Positions 27,601 to 38,590 of a stretch of 64,000 nucleotides of DNA are shown in pieces. Each line of letters opens with the position of its first letter. Position 1 is the first letter of the stretch. The DNA is from Daphnia pulex (taxonomy: Eukaryota; Arthropoda; Branchiopoda; Diplostraca; Daphniidae), in assembly GCF_021134715.1 (NCBI RefSeq), contig NC_060019.1:3162001-3226000 (forward strand), written 5' to 3'. The translations under genes were made by a program, and so were the position numbers. The notes under the pieces are model-generated. The model was not told the origin of the DNA. It saw only the letters and a program-made list of their open reading frames with translations, and searched no databases.

Positions 27601-28629
27601 GGCCAAGACATCAAGGACAATATCCGTCTGATGGTGACATTTTCTGACAACTCAGAGCCACCCGTTTTGGAAGCCATTAAAATAGCAAATATTCCGTGTC
27701 CTATTGATCCAGCAACTGGAGCGATACTTTATCACAAATTTAATAATTCCGTTTTCTACGAGAGCAACAGAAACGACCACGAAACAAATCAAGTAAACGA
27801 AACCTACTTTAACATGACTGTAAAGGCTTTCGAGAAATTCTTTAATGATTTGGGTCAAATGGAAACAAAGTCTTTGACGATGACCCGTGAAGTTCTCGAG
27901 GAGCGAAAGCGACTCGACTTTCTTGTTGAAGGCCTTCAAACAAAAAGTGAACTCAAGTTGACACAAGTGGAAGAGCTCGAACAAATCAAAAAAGCTCTAA
28001 AAGAAAATCAAGATCAAATGGAAGCCAACAAAGATTTTGAATTTGAAGTCGAGTTTCTCGTTCCAAAGGAGACGGACATTAGCGGGACAGGCCAATTTAC
28101 AACTAACTGTCAGACGTGCCAAACAACTTGTCACTTTCCTTGTCAGCAGGCCAGCGATGAAGGGAAACACCTTTGCTCTGTCATGGATTCCAGTGGTACA
28201 TGCATTATTTGCAAATGCCCCTGGAATGTTCACTTCAATCAAAAGTACAGGTACGAAATGGTCAAAGAGAAAGTCAAGCGTTCATCGGACGCCATCCGCA
28301 AACAGTACCAGGGAGCAGCAGATGAGACACTAACGAATGAAAGGCTGCTAGAAAAAATCAAGAAAGAGATTGCCGAGCATGAGAAACAACTGTTGGCGCT
28401 TACGCAAGCCACTTATCAACACATTCGGCGTCTAAACGAAATCGCCCTGCGACCTCATATACTATCAACCTCAGACTACATCGACCTGTTGATAGATGGC
28501 GAGAAAAAAAAGCCTCACTCAGAACGCAATCAAAGAATTTCCACGTTGCAGAAGCTCCGCAAGAAATCCGAAATGATCAAGAAATTGATACAAGAACAGC
28601 AGGTACATTTGTCTCCCAGTAGTTTGTGA
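24643..28629 (+). CDS. Gene C: SNTX-like/FN3/AIG1-GTPase protein
   Basis: Exon 1 is 24643-24727 (LALGNQFNMGTLYNYVED) and exon 2 starts at 24808, with the same phase-1 junction as gene B. Exon 2 holds the SNTX-like region (ATHVVVGLIYGQESFC at about 25185), a helical region and a thioredoxin-like stretch. Then come two FN3 domains (about 26390-26660 and 26665-27010), an AIG1-type G domain (P-loop GATGTGKST near 27210, DTPGFGD near 27415, and a TFSDN block as likely G4 substitute), a coiled coil, the Cys cluster CQTCQTTCHFPC...CIICKCPW (about 28105-28225), and a coiled-coil end. A +1 frame change lies in the A10 run 25939-25948, separating 385- and about 895-codon frames; the downstream part is otherwise fully open. 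Possible poly(A) signal AATAAA near 28898. Probably one functional protein of about 1,300 residues if the A run is miscounted by one. Confidence 0.85.
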
Positions 28630-30269
28630 AAATTTTGTGAGATTGTTCGTATGGTTAAAAGTATTTTACTTAAAAATTAAATACTTCTTGTGAATATCTT
28701 TTCTTACATTTTTTTTTGTTTACAAACTTTCGTAAATGATTGACTAGATACATAATTTAAATTAATTGACCCCAAATATTATCTTATGATGATTTCCAGA
28801 CATAACAATGGCAGCGCCTACAACAACCTTCAAAATCCACGTCTACAATGACCTCGATCTTTTTCTCTTGTTTGTCTGTAACGGTGCACAAGCGAATCAA
28901 TAAACTAAAAGACATAATCGTTTCTTTTTATCGTGTCGAGTGTGTTAAGACGAGTAAAAAAACGGGACTTCCATCGTGTTTTCGTGGGTGAGATGGCGCA
29001 TCAACGGGAACTAACGGAACCATAAAAAGAAAACCCAATTTTAACCGAAAAGGAAAGGAAACGACAATCAAAATCAATTTCAAACACAGATTCAAGTCTC
29101 TATGAACGAATGCGGTTGACACGCAGTTTCAACCCGATCAGTCTATGATACATCTCGTGGCCAGTGAGTAATTGTGCTGGCATCCGTTCGGGGAAGGAGA
29201 AAGAAGAAGGCGAAAATAATAAAACATTTCCTCTTCCGAGTTGAAACAAAAATGGAAGCAAAGAAAAAGAAACTAACCTTGAAGCGTTCTGGGCTCAGCT
29301 GGAATCCAGGTGATGTGCATTTTCCAGGTCAAGGTGAGATCCTAATCCGCGTGCTCAAACGGGGGAACAACGGTTGCTCGTGATCTATCACGGATGTCGT
29401 CAAATGTCTAACAACCTGATGGAGTTAGAGAAAAGTCGGCTATTATTTTGTTACTTTGGCAAAGATAGCCGTCACACTACCAACAAATGAGTATAACAAA
29501 GTAATATTAGTCTAAAAACTGATCTGTAAAGTCCGTGTGAAGACACTGGTTAAACGTAAGAGTACGGAAGGTGGTGGGTGGAGTGATTTGATATTAACAA
29601 TTATTATTACTGAATGCTGGTGTTTCTCTATTTTTTTGAGGATGGAAATCTCTCTGCTTGTCAACGACAGCACATCGTACACCGTCTCATCATGGCCTCG
29701 TAGGTTCCTGTGTAGTCACAATGATAGAAAAAAATCTAATTAAGGAAAACACAAGATAAAAAGTCAAGTTGACAAGTGAGTCAGGTGATAGCTCTATACA
29801 ATTAGACATGTGATAAATACAATACAATTATTTAAAATAAAATTCAATGAAAGATGTGATAAAAATGTAAACATTAGCTTTGACTTCTTGACTGAGTTAT
29901 TACGTTTGAAGGGAATACAATACATTTTGTATTCAATGACAAACTTATTGATGGTTAATGAGCCTACCTTGAAAAAGTTTGAAATGGCAGCGTGAATATC
30001 GAAGATGTACAAGAAACCAATTTTTCTACCACTCAATTAAAACACATCCAAAATCTGAATAAACCATAGCCTACTTCAGTTACGGCCACAGATCTGTGAT
30101 TCACCCTGGGTGTCAATTTTGTTCGAGCCACCCACCGACCCTCAGCTGCCTGTGGCAGTTATACCTATGCCACATGCGTTGCCATTTTACGAAAGTATGA
30201 TTTTAAATTCCTGTTTTCCGCAAAATCTTCGCTTTGCTTCCACCACGATTCACTAAAAGTTAGCAATTG
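28630..30269. other. Intergenic, no recognisable gene
   Basis: This contains the likely 3' UTR of gene C, then short frames without recognisable motifs (for example 29174-29383, Lys/Arg-rich). Confidence 0.4.
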
Positions 30270-30656
30270 GTAGCCTAGTGGGCATAGCGGAAGTATATTA
30301 CGAGAGAAGTGTTATGTTCGGATCTGTACAGGTCATTTTCCCTTTTTAATCATTATTCCTTGTTTTTTTTTTATATTTTTAAAACAAATATGTGGAATGC
30401 CTAGATTCTGTAAAAATGCGAGTATTTTGACTATTTTCACTTTTTTTAAAACAAAATCTGAGTTTTTTTTTTCTAAGTCCCTGCCAAAGAAAACAAATTC
30501 AGATTTTGTTTAAAAAAATGTGAAAAAACTCGCATTTTTTACATAATCTAGGCATTCCATCTATTTTGTTTTAAAAATTTAGAAAAAACAAGGAAAAATG
30601 ATTAAAAATGGATGAAGACCTGCACAGATTCGAACCTAGCACTTCTCTCGTGATAT
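30270..30656. repeat. tRNA-derived SINE-like foldback
   Basis: A near-consensus A-box (TAGCCTAGTGGGCATAG, about 30271-30287) and a B-box-like TGTTCGGATC (about 30313-30322) lie at the left. The sequence 30295-about 30465 is then repeated in inverted orientation at about 30480-30656, where the B-box reads GGTTCGAATC. The two arms share the GGAATGCCTAGATT block. This is an inverted pair of the same short element with a loop of about 20 bases. Confidence 0.65.
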
Positions 30657-31575
30657 GCAAGTTGCAACTTTTTAAATTGCAAGGAAGTTGCCATTTGCTA
30701 AAAAAAATTGTGACCAAGATTTAAAAAAAGAAAACAATAAACAATTTAATAAATAATTTAGTGAATAAATAATTTAAAAACACAAAATAAAATATCTTTG
30801 TATTCACCCTATCATTTATGGCAAAGCCCAACGCGCCAGAACGAAACGAACATACCGTTTTTTTCAAATCCTTTAGATTTTACAATTTGAAACCAGAGCC
30901 ATCAATTGTTTTCGCTTCACGTTTCCGGTGGTAAAATTGTGGCGGGAAACTGGTAAGAAGGAGTTGAGCGCACTCGTCATTCAATAATAACTAATAAGTC
31001 ATGAATGACAATAATAAGTCATGACATAGACCAGAATATTCCATATAATTCTTAATGCCCTGCCTTTTCACCATCTTGTAACAGTCTTACCATGAATCCA
31101 AGAATGATTTTCCTTCGTCAATGTAAAAATTTTCCATCTGGTCGAGCGTAAAATCGAGCCACTCTCCCACCATTCCATGTACGGCATCCAAAGCGTCTTT
31201 CAAAACTTTGGTGCGTGCGTAGAAGCGTAAATTGCCTTTATTGGTCAACACATTCTTCTTTCTTTTCGACGGTAACTGCGGGCGGCATCCTCTTAGTCTC
31301 GTTCTTTTTCGCTTCTTCAGCAGCTTCTTCGGCCGCTTTTTTGGCTGCCACTTTGGCCCGCTGAATTCGTCGCTTGGAAAACTGGATTTGCCATCAACCG
31401 CTTTTTAAATGGCACGAAATCCTTGCTTCTATCTCGAAATTCCAAAAAAACTGCGGACATAATTTTTGTTTCAAATTGAATTTCTCATATGGCTAAACTT
31501 ACTTCAAATGCAATCTGGGCGTAACGTAGTCTCGTCATTTCTCCACCAACTTCTTCATCTTCCTGAAAGATCGAA
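30657..31575 (-). pseudogene. Decayed coding block, family not recognised (copy 2)
   Basis: Paralogue of the block at 6,300-7,530: the flanking AAGTTGCCATTTGCT repeat, the TTTGTATTCACCCTA segment and the coding blocks occur in the same order. On the minus strand one reads EDEEVGGEMTRLRY, an AAKKAAEEAAEEAKK coiled segment and FTLDQMENFYIDEG, separated by stops and frame shifts. This copy lacks the MITE found in copy 1. The product family is not recognised. Confidence 0.5.
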
Positions 31576-32139
31576 TTACCTTTAGACATCCTTATTTTTA
31601 GACATCCTTGAAGATAGATATTTCAATTGAAAATCGGATTTTTGATGCAAAATGGTTTGCGATTCAGAGAAATCGTTTCGTTTCTTTTTTAACGCGTTTA
31701 AAAGCGCTGTAGTGGACATTCGTTTTTAGATTTTCCTATGAAGCATTCCACTTGCTGCTCCTTTTCAGGGCTTTCGATAGTTGAGGGCATTTCAACAGAA
31801 TCTTCTTCTTACTGTACGTCTAACATCTTTTGAACGTAGTAGTCGACATTCACGATTTGCGAATACGATTCTTTAGTGAGCTTACACCAGACTCAGGGCT
31901 TTCTAGATAAGATCGGATACCAGAGCTTTCAAGGACTGATTCATCCATACTAGATCCCTTCTTGAATCTCTCTCCAAGGATTTCTTTAAACTCGAACACG
32001 GGGGTAGGTCTACAATTTTCAGATTTCCAATGTCTTTGAGAGAGTACTTTATCTGATATTCCCAAAACAGAAGGAATGCTTGATTCATCTATCGGTTCAA
32101 CAGCGCGGAAGAAACATATAATGCCATTTTTCTTAAAAC

Positions 32140-33720
32140 AATTTCGTCTATTTGCTCAAATTCTTGAATGTTGTTTGATGAACTTATTCACTTGTGTTGT
32201 TTGTGTTGTAATATTTAGAGGGGGGAATATTAACGTCATTTTTTTTGCTTCGGCAATATTTTTTTTTCTCTTTCCTCCATCATTTGGCAATAAAAATTTG
32301 AGTAAAAATTACTGTTTTAAATCTAAGTTTAGCCAAAACAATAAAAAGAGGAGAAAAAACAGAGCACATGTGTGAATATTATTAGAAATTTTTCAATAGA
32401 TCGAAATTGACGGGTATAATACGTTTATTCCCCCACAGTCGTAGTCAAATCATATAACTTTTCTCCCTATCAGGAAATAAGATTTTTATACTAAGTAACC
32501 ACGCGTTTAGCTCAGCTATTTTATACCAGGAGGTGCCGGTGTGGCGGCAGGTCCCTCTTGTTGTTGTCTTTTTTGTGTGTGTGTGTCGTGACTGTCGTCT
32601 GCTTGACAATTAAAACAAAACAAATCGAAAGCAGACCACACAGTACGACACTTTAACTATAAGGGGGGGGGGAGGGGTGGCCGGGCAACCCCCCAGTAGA
32701 AAAATCGCCTCCCCGTCTTATCCCCCCTCCAAAAAAACCAACCCCTTCCCAACCAACCCCCCGCAAAAAGAGCCCCCTCCCACCCACCATCCTAAAAAAA
32801 CCGAACCCTCTTCCCATTTCCTACCCACCCCCGCCAAAAAATCGACCCCTTCCCCCAATCCAAACCGCAAAAACGAAAAAAGCGGTTTAATGGAAAGCGC
32901 TCACGATGCGCTGAACGGATCGGGATTATTTTAGTGTCAACTTGTCCGTCTCTTCAAGCCTGACTTCACCTACCCACCACGGACAAGATTCAAGAAAGAA
33001 TTTGCACGAAACCCGCATAAAGACCAAAAAACCCGCCCGAAACCCGCCCTAATAATACCCCACAGGACCCTCTTGGAAGCACAGACGGAATAATTCAGTG
33101 CTAATCCTGGCATATTTTTAAAATACCGTGTTCGCATAACATGTCGTGGAAAATCAAACGCACACGGTATCCTTGATACATAATAAAAATTTTAGCCCAA
33201 CTATGGTTTAGAATAATAATGTTTTTGTTTAATTGTAGAATGGAAATACACCGTAGCCGCCAGGGTAACCATAATCAGTATGATTATGGAGATATACTTG
33301 TGATGTATGTGATTACTTAGCATAATAAATTAATTATTCCGGTCGGACGTGGGTGTACTTGGCTGACTGGTAGTTGACTTCAGAGAGAAAAGCTCCTAAA
33401 TCTCATAGTACTCGCTCATAGCTCTGGCAGCAGCAACGATAGCGAAGAAAACGAAAATCTTCAAACACAAAACTAAAGGATTAATTCATTAATTTTCTTA
33501 TTCTTAATTTGAAAAGAATCTATGGGGAAATAATTGGCATGCCTAATAAATTTTTAATCTTGAAATTTTAGAACCTTATTTAACCAACTGCCGGTGGAAA
33601 ACTGAGAACTGTGCTGAATTAGTGCACGCACATAGCAGAACGGCGGATGCGTGTCTTTAAACATGTACAATGACGCACCGCACATCTGCACAGCTTCTGG
33701 TTGACTTTCCTAACTTTAGA
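32140..33720 (+). repeat. Partial duplicate of the GGT 3' flank
   Basis: Segments 32,140-32,540 and 33,340-33,720 match 12,220-12,640 and 12,905-13,280, including the CTCAAATTCTTGAATG block, the poly-T/CTTCGGCAATATT block, the GTTTAGCTCAGCT block and the GGTCGGACGTGGGT block. No GGT coding exon remains in the copy. The middle (32,640-32,860) is low-complexity G/C-rich sequence. Together with copy 2 of the decayed coding block this outlines an old segmental duplication. Confidence 0.65.
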
Positions 33721-33911
33721 ATAGTCAAAATTGGCAGATTATATTTGTTGCATTCGCTCGACCTCATCGGTGGTTGTTGAACCACTGTATTTAGCTCTTC
33801 AAAGGATACATAAAGAAAGTTACCACCCTGGCCCACCGCCCCCCATCCCCGAAGGCGAGGGCCATCCCCCATCTCTTCAGAACTTTTTAAGCTCTTGCAG
33901 AGTGTGGACAT

Positions 33912-34683
33912 GTCTGGACCGAGCTCTCCAACGCCTAGTGAAACGGAGGCCCGTGAGGAGGCCCTTCGTTCTTGAGAGCGTCGCGATGTTCTTGAAATCT
34001 TTGATGATCGTGCAATGGGCTCCGACGACGATCCTCATTTTCCCGAAGATTTTAACGGTTTCGATGATGATTCATCTTCGCGACGTGGCGGGCGTTATCG
34101 TGGTCGTTCTCCTTCTCGAAGTAAGTTAAGAGATCGTTTTCTTTCTCCATCTCCAAGTGTTGAGTTGGCTGCTAGCGCTTTGGATGTCGTTTCTCGCCAG
34201 CGCTCTCATCGTCTGCGTAAGTGGATGGTTGAAGGGTTGGCTAAAGATACAAGCAAGTCGTTGAGAGAATCTTTTAAGTTGAAATTTGAGGGCTCATTTG
34301 AGCTTCAATGTCCCAAGGTGGATGAGTCTATGATTCGGCACTTGAAGAATGCAAAAAGTGACCGTATGGACAACCACAAAGTTGAATTCGTCAAGAAGGC
34401 TTGGCTTTCGTCTCAGTACCACGTTATGGACGCTATGCGTCCCCTAATTCACCTGTGGATCAATCTTTCGGACACTAGTCCTTTGATGGGGGAGGCGGAA
34501 TCAGCTCTTCAGCTTTTGGGTGGCGCCTTCGCTTACATTTCCAAGATGCGTCGCTTCAATGTTATGCGCCAAGTTGCACCGAAGATGACTCCTTTGCTGG
34601 ATGATCCACGTGTTTTTTTCGCCACGGGAGATTTCGCGCCTTTTCGGAAACAAGTTCCTCGATGCCATGGTGAAGGAGGTTGA
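33912..34683 (+). pseudogene. DIRS gag-like ORF, broken
   Basis: It starts MSGPSSPTPSETEAREEA, hits an in-frame stop, and continues as an acidic Ser/Arg-rich region (DDDPHFPEDFNGFDDD) followed by a helical region. It lies directly after the left inverted repeat, the usual place for the DIRS structural protein. The frame is lost again near 34670. Confidence 0.6.
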
Positions 34684-34978
34684 AGAGGAGCATAACTTGG
34701 CGAAAATTGGACGCGCTGGCGGTTCCTCTGATCGCTCTTGGAGCTCTGTTAATGACCATTGGGGCAACTCGAGAGTTTTTCGCGGTTGCGATCGCGGTCA
34801 TTCTTTCGGTGGGAATCGTTATCATCCCTTCTCGGGTCACACCCCGCAATACCGTCAACACCCGAGGGGTCAGCAGTCCAGGTATGTTAATTTTGTTCCT
34901 CCCGTACCCCAGCAGTTGGCGCACGTTTTTTTAGTTTTGCTGCGGTTTGGTCTTCTGTTACGTCAAATTCTTGGGTGA

Positions 34979-36345
34979 TTGTCGTTGTTTCTCGGTTATT
35001 TCATTGCTTTTGATGCTGTCCCTGTTCAGCTTTCTTTGCCGTCGGATTCTGTTATGAGCTCTGACATGGCTCATATTTGTGATCAGGAATTATCTGATCT
35101 TTTGCTTAAGAAAGCTATTATTCCAATTTCTCGTCCAACTGACGGCTTTGTCAGTAACATGTTTGCTGTTCTCTTGGCCGCTTAGCATCAAAATTTTGTA
35201 CGTTTACTCTGGAAGGGTAATTTTTACCAATATCGCTGCTTACCTTCTGGCCTTTGTTCGGCGCCCTGAGTATTCACTAAGATTTTGAAACCTGTTGTCG
35301 TTTTTTACGGGAGCGTGGGATACGCTAAGTTATCTATTTGGGTGAAATTCTAATTATGGCGTCTTCGAGAGATCTTGTTTCGCAACATTTACATCTTGTG
35401 ATTGGGCTTTTCGCCTCTTTGGGATTTCTGGTTAACGCCGAGAAGTCAGTTTTTTTTTCTCTCCCAGGAGATAGAATTCTTGGGTGTCATTATTGATTCT
35501 GTTTCCCCTTCTTTCTCCCTCCTCCCTGGGAAAGTGGTCAAGGTAACACATATGTCTGAAAAAGCCCTCAGGGCGGATAAGATTTTCCTTCGCCAACTTG
35601 CCTCCATTATGGGACATTTCTCGTGGGTGATTCCCATGGTTGCCTTTGCCCAAGCCCATTACCGAAATTTGCAACGACTTTTTATTTCAGAATCCCATGG
35701 GGCCAGGGGCAATTTAAACCATCTTGTTTCTCTTTCAGCTACTGCCCGTTCTGATCTTGTCTAGCGGGTCGATAACCTTGAGTAAGTCACTTTGTGACTT
35801 GGCTACGTTATTGATTCACTGGTGCGAGTCTCGGAATATTCAACTTTTTGCTTTCCATTTACCTGGTTCATTGAATTTTATTGCAGATCGGGAGTCACGA
35901 ATGTCCATGGATTCAAGCGACTGGATGCTCGACCGTCAAGTTTTTTTCTAAATTCGCTCCTTATGGGAGTTGCAGATCGATCTGTTTGCTAACGCATGGA
36001 ACGCGCAGTTGTCAATCTTTGTGTCCTGGATTCCACAACCACTTGCGCTGACATCCAACGCCTTCTCTCTATGTTGGAAACCCCGGAAGTGTTATGCGTT
36101 TCCTGCGTTTGCCCTCATTCCGAAATATCTGGCGAAGGTACGCAAGGAAGAGGCGACTTTGGTCCTGGTATGCCCCTTTTGGCCGTCCCAGACTTGGTTT
36201 CCTCTTCATCTAGAGTTGGCAGTGGATGCTCCACGGGTCATCAGACCTCATCCGAATCTGTTGTTGTCGAGCGTGTGGGAGGCTCATCCGCTCAACAATT
36301 CGCTAATTCTGTCAGTGTGGAAAATATCCGGATGCGTTTCTGAGA
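34979..36345 (+). pseudogene. DIRS reverse transcriptase/RNase H, broken
   Basis: Fragments in several frames: a KKAIIPISRP block, YQYRCLPSGLCSAP (about 35225-35265), a block where the YxDD motif reads YLGE (about 35325), EIEFLGVIID, then RNase H blocks FAFHLPGSLNFIADRESRM and DLFANAWNAQLSIFVSW. The region between the first two blocks, which should hold the first catalytic Asp, is missing. Substituted YxDD and multiple stops show loss of activity. Confidence 0.75.
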
Positions 36346-36376
36346 TAGAACTTTTTCGGAAGATGTTATTTCTTTA

Positions 36377-37156
36377 TTGTTGGACGTCAACCGTGCTTCC
36401 ACGATTTCTTCCTACCAGTCCGCCTGGAACCATTGGTTTGGCTGGTGTACTGGACGGGGATCGGATCCCTTGTGTAATTCTGTAGCTGTCATCCTCCAGT
36501 ATCTTGCTGATATGCATAAGGAAGGTTATGCTTCTCGTTCCATTAATGTGCATAGATCGCTGTTATCTATGACTATTGATAGTGTAGACGGTTTTTAGAT
36601 CGGTGACCATCCTCTCGTGGTTCAGTTTTTGAAAGGATGTTTTAACAATAATCCTCCTCGTCCTCGTTATGATTCGACATGGGACCCTGATATTGTTTTT
36701 CGATATTTGACAAGTTTGGGCGATAATTTGTCTCTTTTTTTACCTCAGCTTTCCCAAAAATTGGTTGTTATTTTGGCGTTAGCAACGCTCATGAGAGTTT
36801 CCGAGTTGGCCTCTATTTCTTTTCAGTCTTTGTCTTTTGGTGAGCTGGCTACATCTTTTTCTCTTCTCCGTCTCCGGAAATCGCAGCATTCTGGTCCATT
36901 GCAGTCTTTTTCTCTTTCCGTTTTCCCTTACAGTTCCTGCTGTCCTGTGAGTTGTTTGCGGTCATATGTTTCTAAATCAGGTCCTTTGTGGGCCGTGTCT
37001 TGTCTCACTTTGTTTATTGCCACTAGGAAACCGTACCATTCGGTTTCTTCTTCCACTCTTGGAAGGTGGATCAAATCTTGTTTATCCACTGCTGGAATTG
37101 ATGTTTCGATTTTGTCTGCTCATTCTCTCATAATTGGGGTTCTCTTTGTTAAATGA
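36377..37156 (+). pseudogene. DIRS tyrosine recombinase, broken
   Basis: The N-terminal SAM-like block SSYQSAWNHWFGWC and the core ALATLMRVSELASI (first catalytic Arg) are visible. The later HxxR region reads SAHSLIIGV, so the second catalytic Arg is gone. A stop at 36596-36598 divides the frame. It lies immediately before the right inverted repeat, as in DIRS elements. Confidence 0.7.
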
Positions 37157-37574
37157 GTGAAGACCTTAACGGTCCTTCATCTCCCAATCACACCTTTTCC
37201 CATTTTTTCTTTTCATTCGCTCGGTTTATTAATTTTGTCTTATTTGTTTCTTTTAGCAAGTGGAATGGCAAAGGGGCCAATAACAAGTCTTTTCCCGGAC
37301 GTGACCGCGTTTGAAGACGTCACGGCGATTCGACTTATAGTATCCGGAACAGGCGCTAGTAGCCTATTATAATCCAGTCCTATTTTGTTTTTCTCATTGA
37401 TTATTTTTTCTTTTCTTTCCTCCTCCGTTTATGTTGACTTTTTCAGAAATGTTCTGAAGAGATGGGGAATGACCCTCGCCCTCGGGGATGGAGGGTGGTG
37501 GGCCAAGGTGGTAACTTTCTTTATGTATCCTTTGAAGAGCTGAATACAGTGGTTCAACAACCACCGTTGAGGTC

Positions 37575-37957
37575 TTCAATCATTTAACAAACAGAACCCC
37601 AATTATTCATCGGTCACTACGCGACCTCTAATAATTGTCAATTAGCTATTTTTTTTTTAAATTAATTGCATTTTTGTTTGTTTGTGTTTGTTTGCTTGGA
37701 AATGTCGTTATCAGTGCGAAATGAAGAGAGATTTATTGTTAATGCAATACAGATGAACCGGATAATCTTTTCAAGGCCTCCATCATCTCCGTTGTCCGTT
37801 AGAAAACCCAAAGCAGAAAGTTGAAATTGTTGATTTTCAAAATTTCGGTGGGAGAAAATAAAAAGTCTAAGAGGACTAAGAGGAAAAGGAGGAGCAAAAA
37901 TTAACATTTATAACGGAAGTGAAATAAGTCTTTTGTCGGGGAATTCCAAACCCGGTC
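37575..37957. other. Spacer between DIRS element and NFS1 pseudogene
   Basis: AT-rich with a T run and TTTG repeats near 37,670-37,700. No coding signal is seen. Confidence 0.4.
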
Positions 37958-38590
37958 AGTATTTACCTCATTTCTCGAAGTTTGGTGACTTGATGAATAT
38001 ACTATTGTGCGGTGTAATCAACCTCAGCTTCGGTGATGAATCGCCAAATTTCAAATCGAATAGAAGAATGCGCCAAATCTTCTTCAGCGCCAATGGCCCG
38101 CAAAACATATGAATGTTCCAGCTATGCTGAGGTGCAAGCAGCACTTCCGTTTGATAGTGCCACGTCTTACCTAATAAAAAGAATTGGTTAAAACGAAAGG
38201 TAGTGGAAGTTGAATTTAATTTTCAGGGCCATCAAAAGACTTTCTCCCTCGACGTAGGCGAAAGAAAGGTTAACACAACCTAGGTAAGTGTTCAGGATCT
38301 CCATTTCATATGACATTTGTTAAACTATACCCTAATCTGATCGATCAAGCGTTGTGATAGTTAACTGATTCTGCCATGATCATACTAAAACATGGTATTG
38401 ATCAGTTAGTTATGTTTAGATATTCTACTACGACATGAACTAAAACCTTAAGTTTTTGCTAAGCTATAGTGAAGTAGAAACTGTTCCACTACGTATACCT
38501 CGTTCCTGACCACCTCCGCTTTGCAGAGCTTCAATTCTAACCCGTGCTGATCGGCGTCTCACGTAAAGAGCACCAACACCTTTTGTTCAA
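37958..38590 (-). pseudogene. NFS1: Cysteine desulfurase (NFS1/IscS) pseudogene, C-terminal exons
   Basis: Three exon-like blocks on the minus strand, 5' to 3': 38,470-38,585 ([11 protein letters not shown] ... [14 protein letters not shown]), 38,215-38,310 (GCVNLSFAYVEGESLLM), and 37,960-38,172 (KDVALSNGSAACTSA ... [19 protein letters not shown]). The parent enzyme is the mitochondrial PLP-dependent source of sulfur for Fe-S clusters; the active-site Cys loop GSAAC is recognisable. In-frame stops follow TSA and TAQ, there is a frame shift before GCVNL, and the GIGRF motif reads EIWRF. Splice-like borders remain, so it arose by DNA duplication rather than reverse transcription. The N-terminal PLP-binding half is absent. 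Confidence 0.85.

Larger units (their letters stand above)
33760..37574 (+). mobile_element. Decayed DIRS-like (tyrosine-recombinase) retrotransposon
   Basis: The ends are about 125-bp inverted repeats (33760-33884 and 37451-37574) sharing the GGTGGTTGTTGAACCACTGT block. Inverted rather than direct termini, plus a tyrosine recombinase in place of a DDE integrase, define the DIRS group. The order inside is gag-like, reverse transcriptase/RNase H, then recombinase. Stops, an internal deletion and catalytic substitutions mean it cannot move on its own. Confidence 0.85.

Noticed and set aside
14110..28629. Venom toxin genes
   Set aside because: Only the N-terminal architecture resembles stonustoxin-like proteins. 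The GTPase C-terminus, lack of any signal peptide and widespread non-venom homologues argue for an intracellular role.
32677..32934. Proline-rich 85-codon ORF
   Set aside because: It arises from C/A-rich low-complexity sequence next to a G11 run; no start context or homologue recognised.
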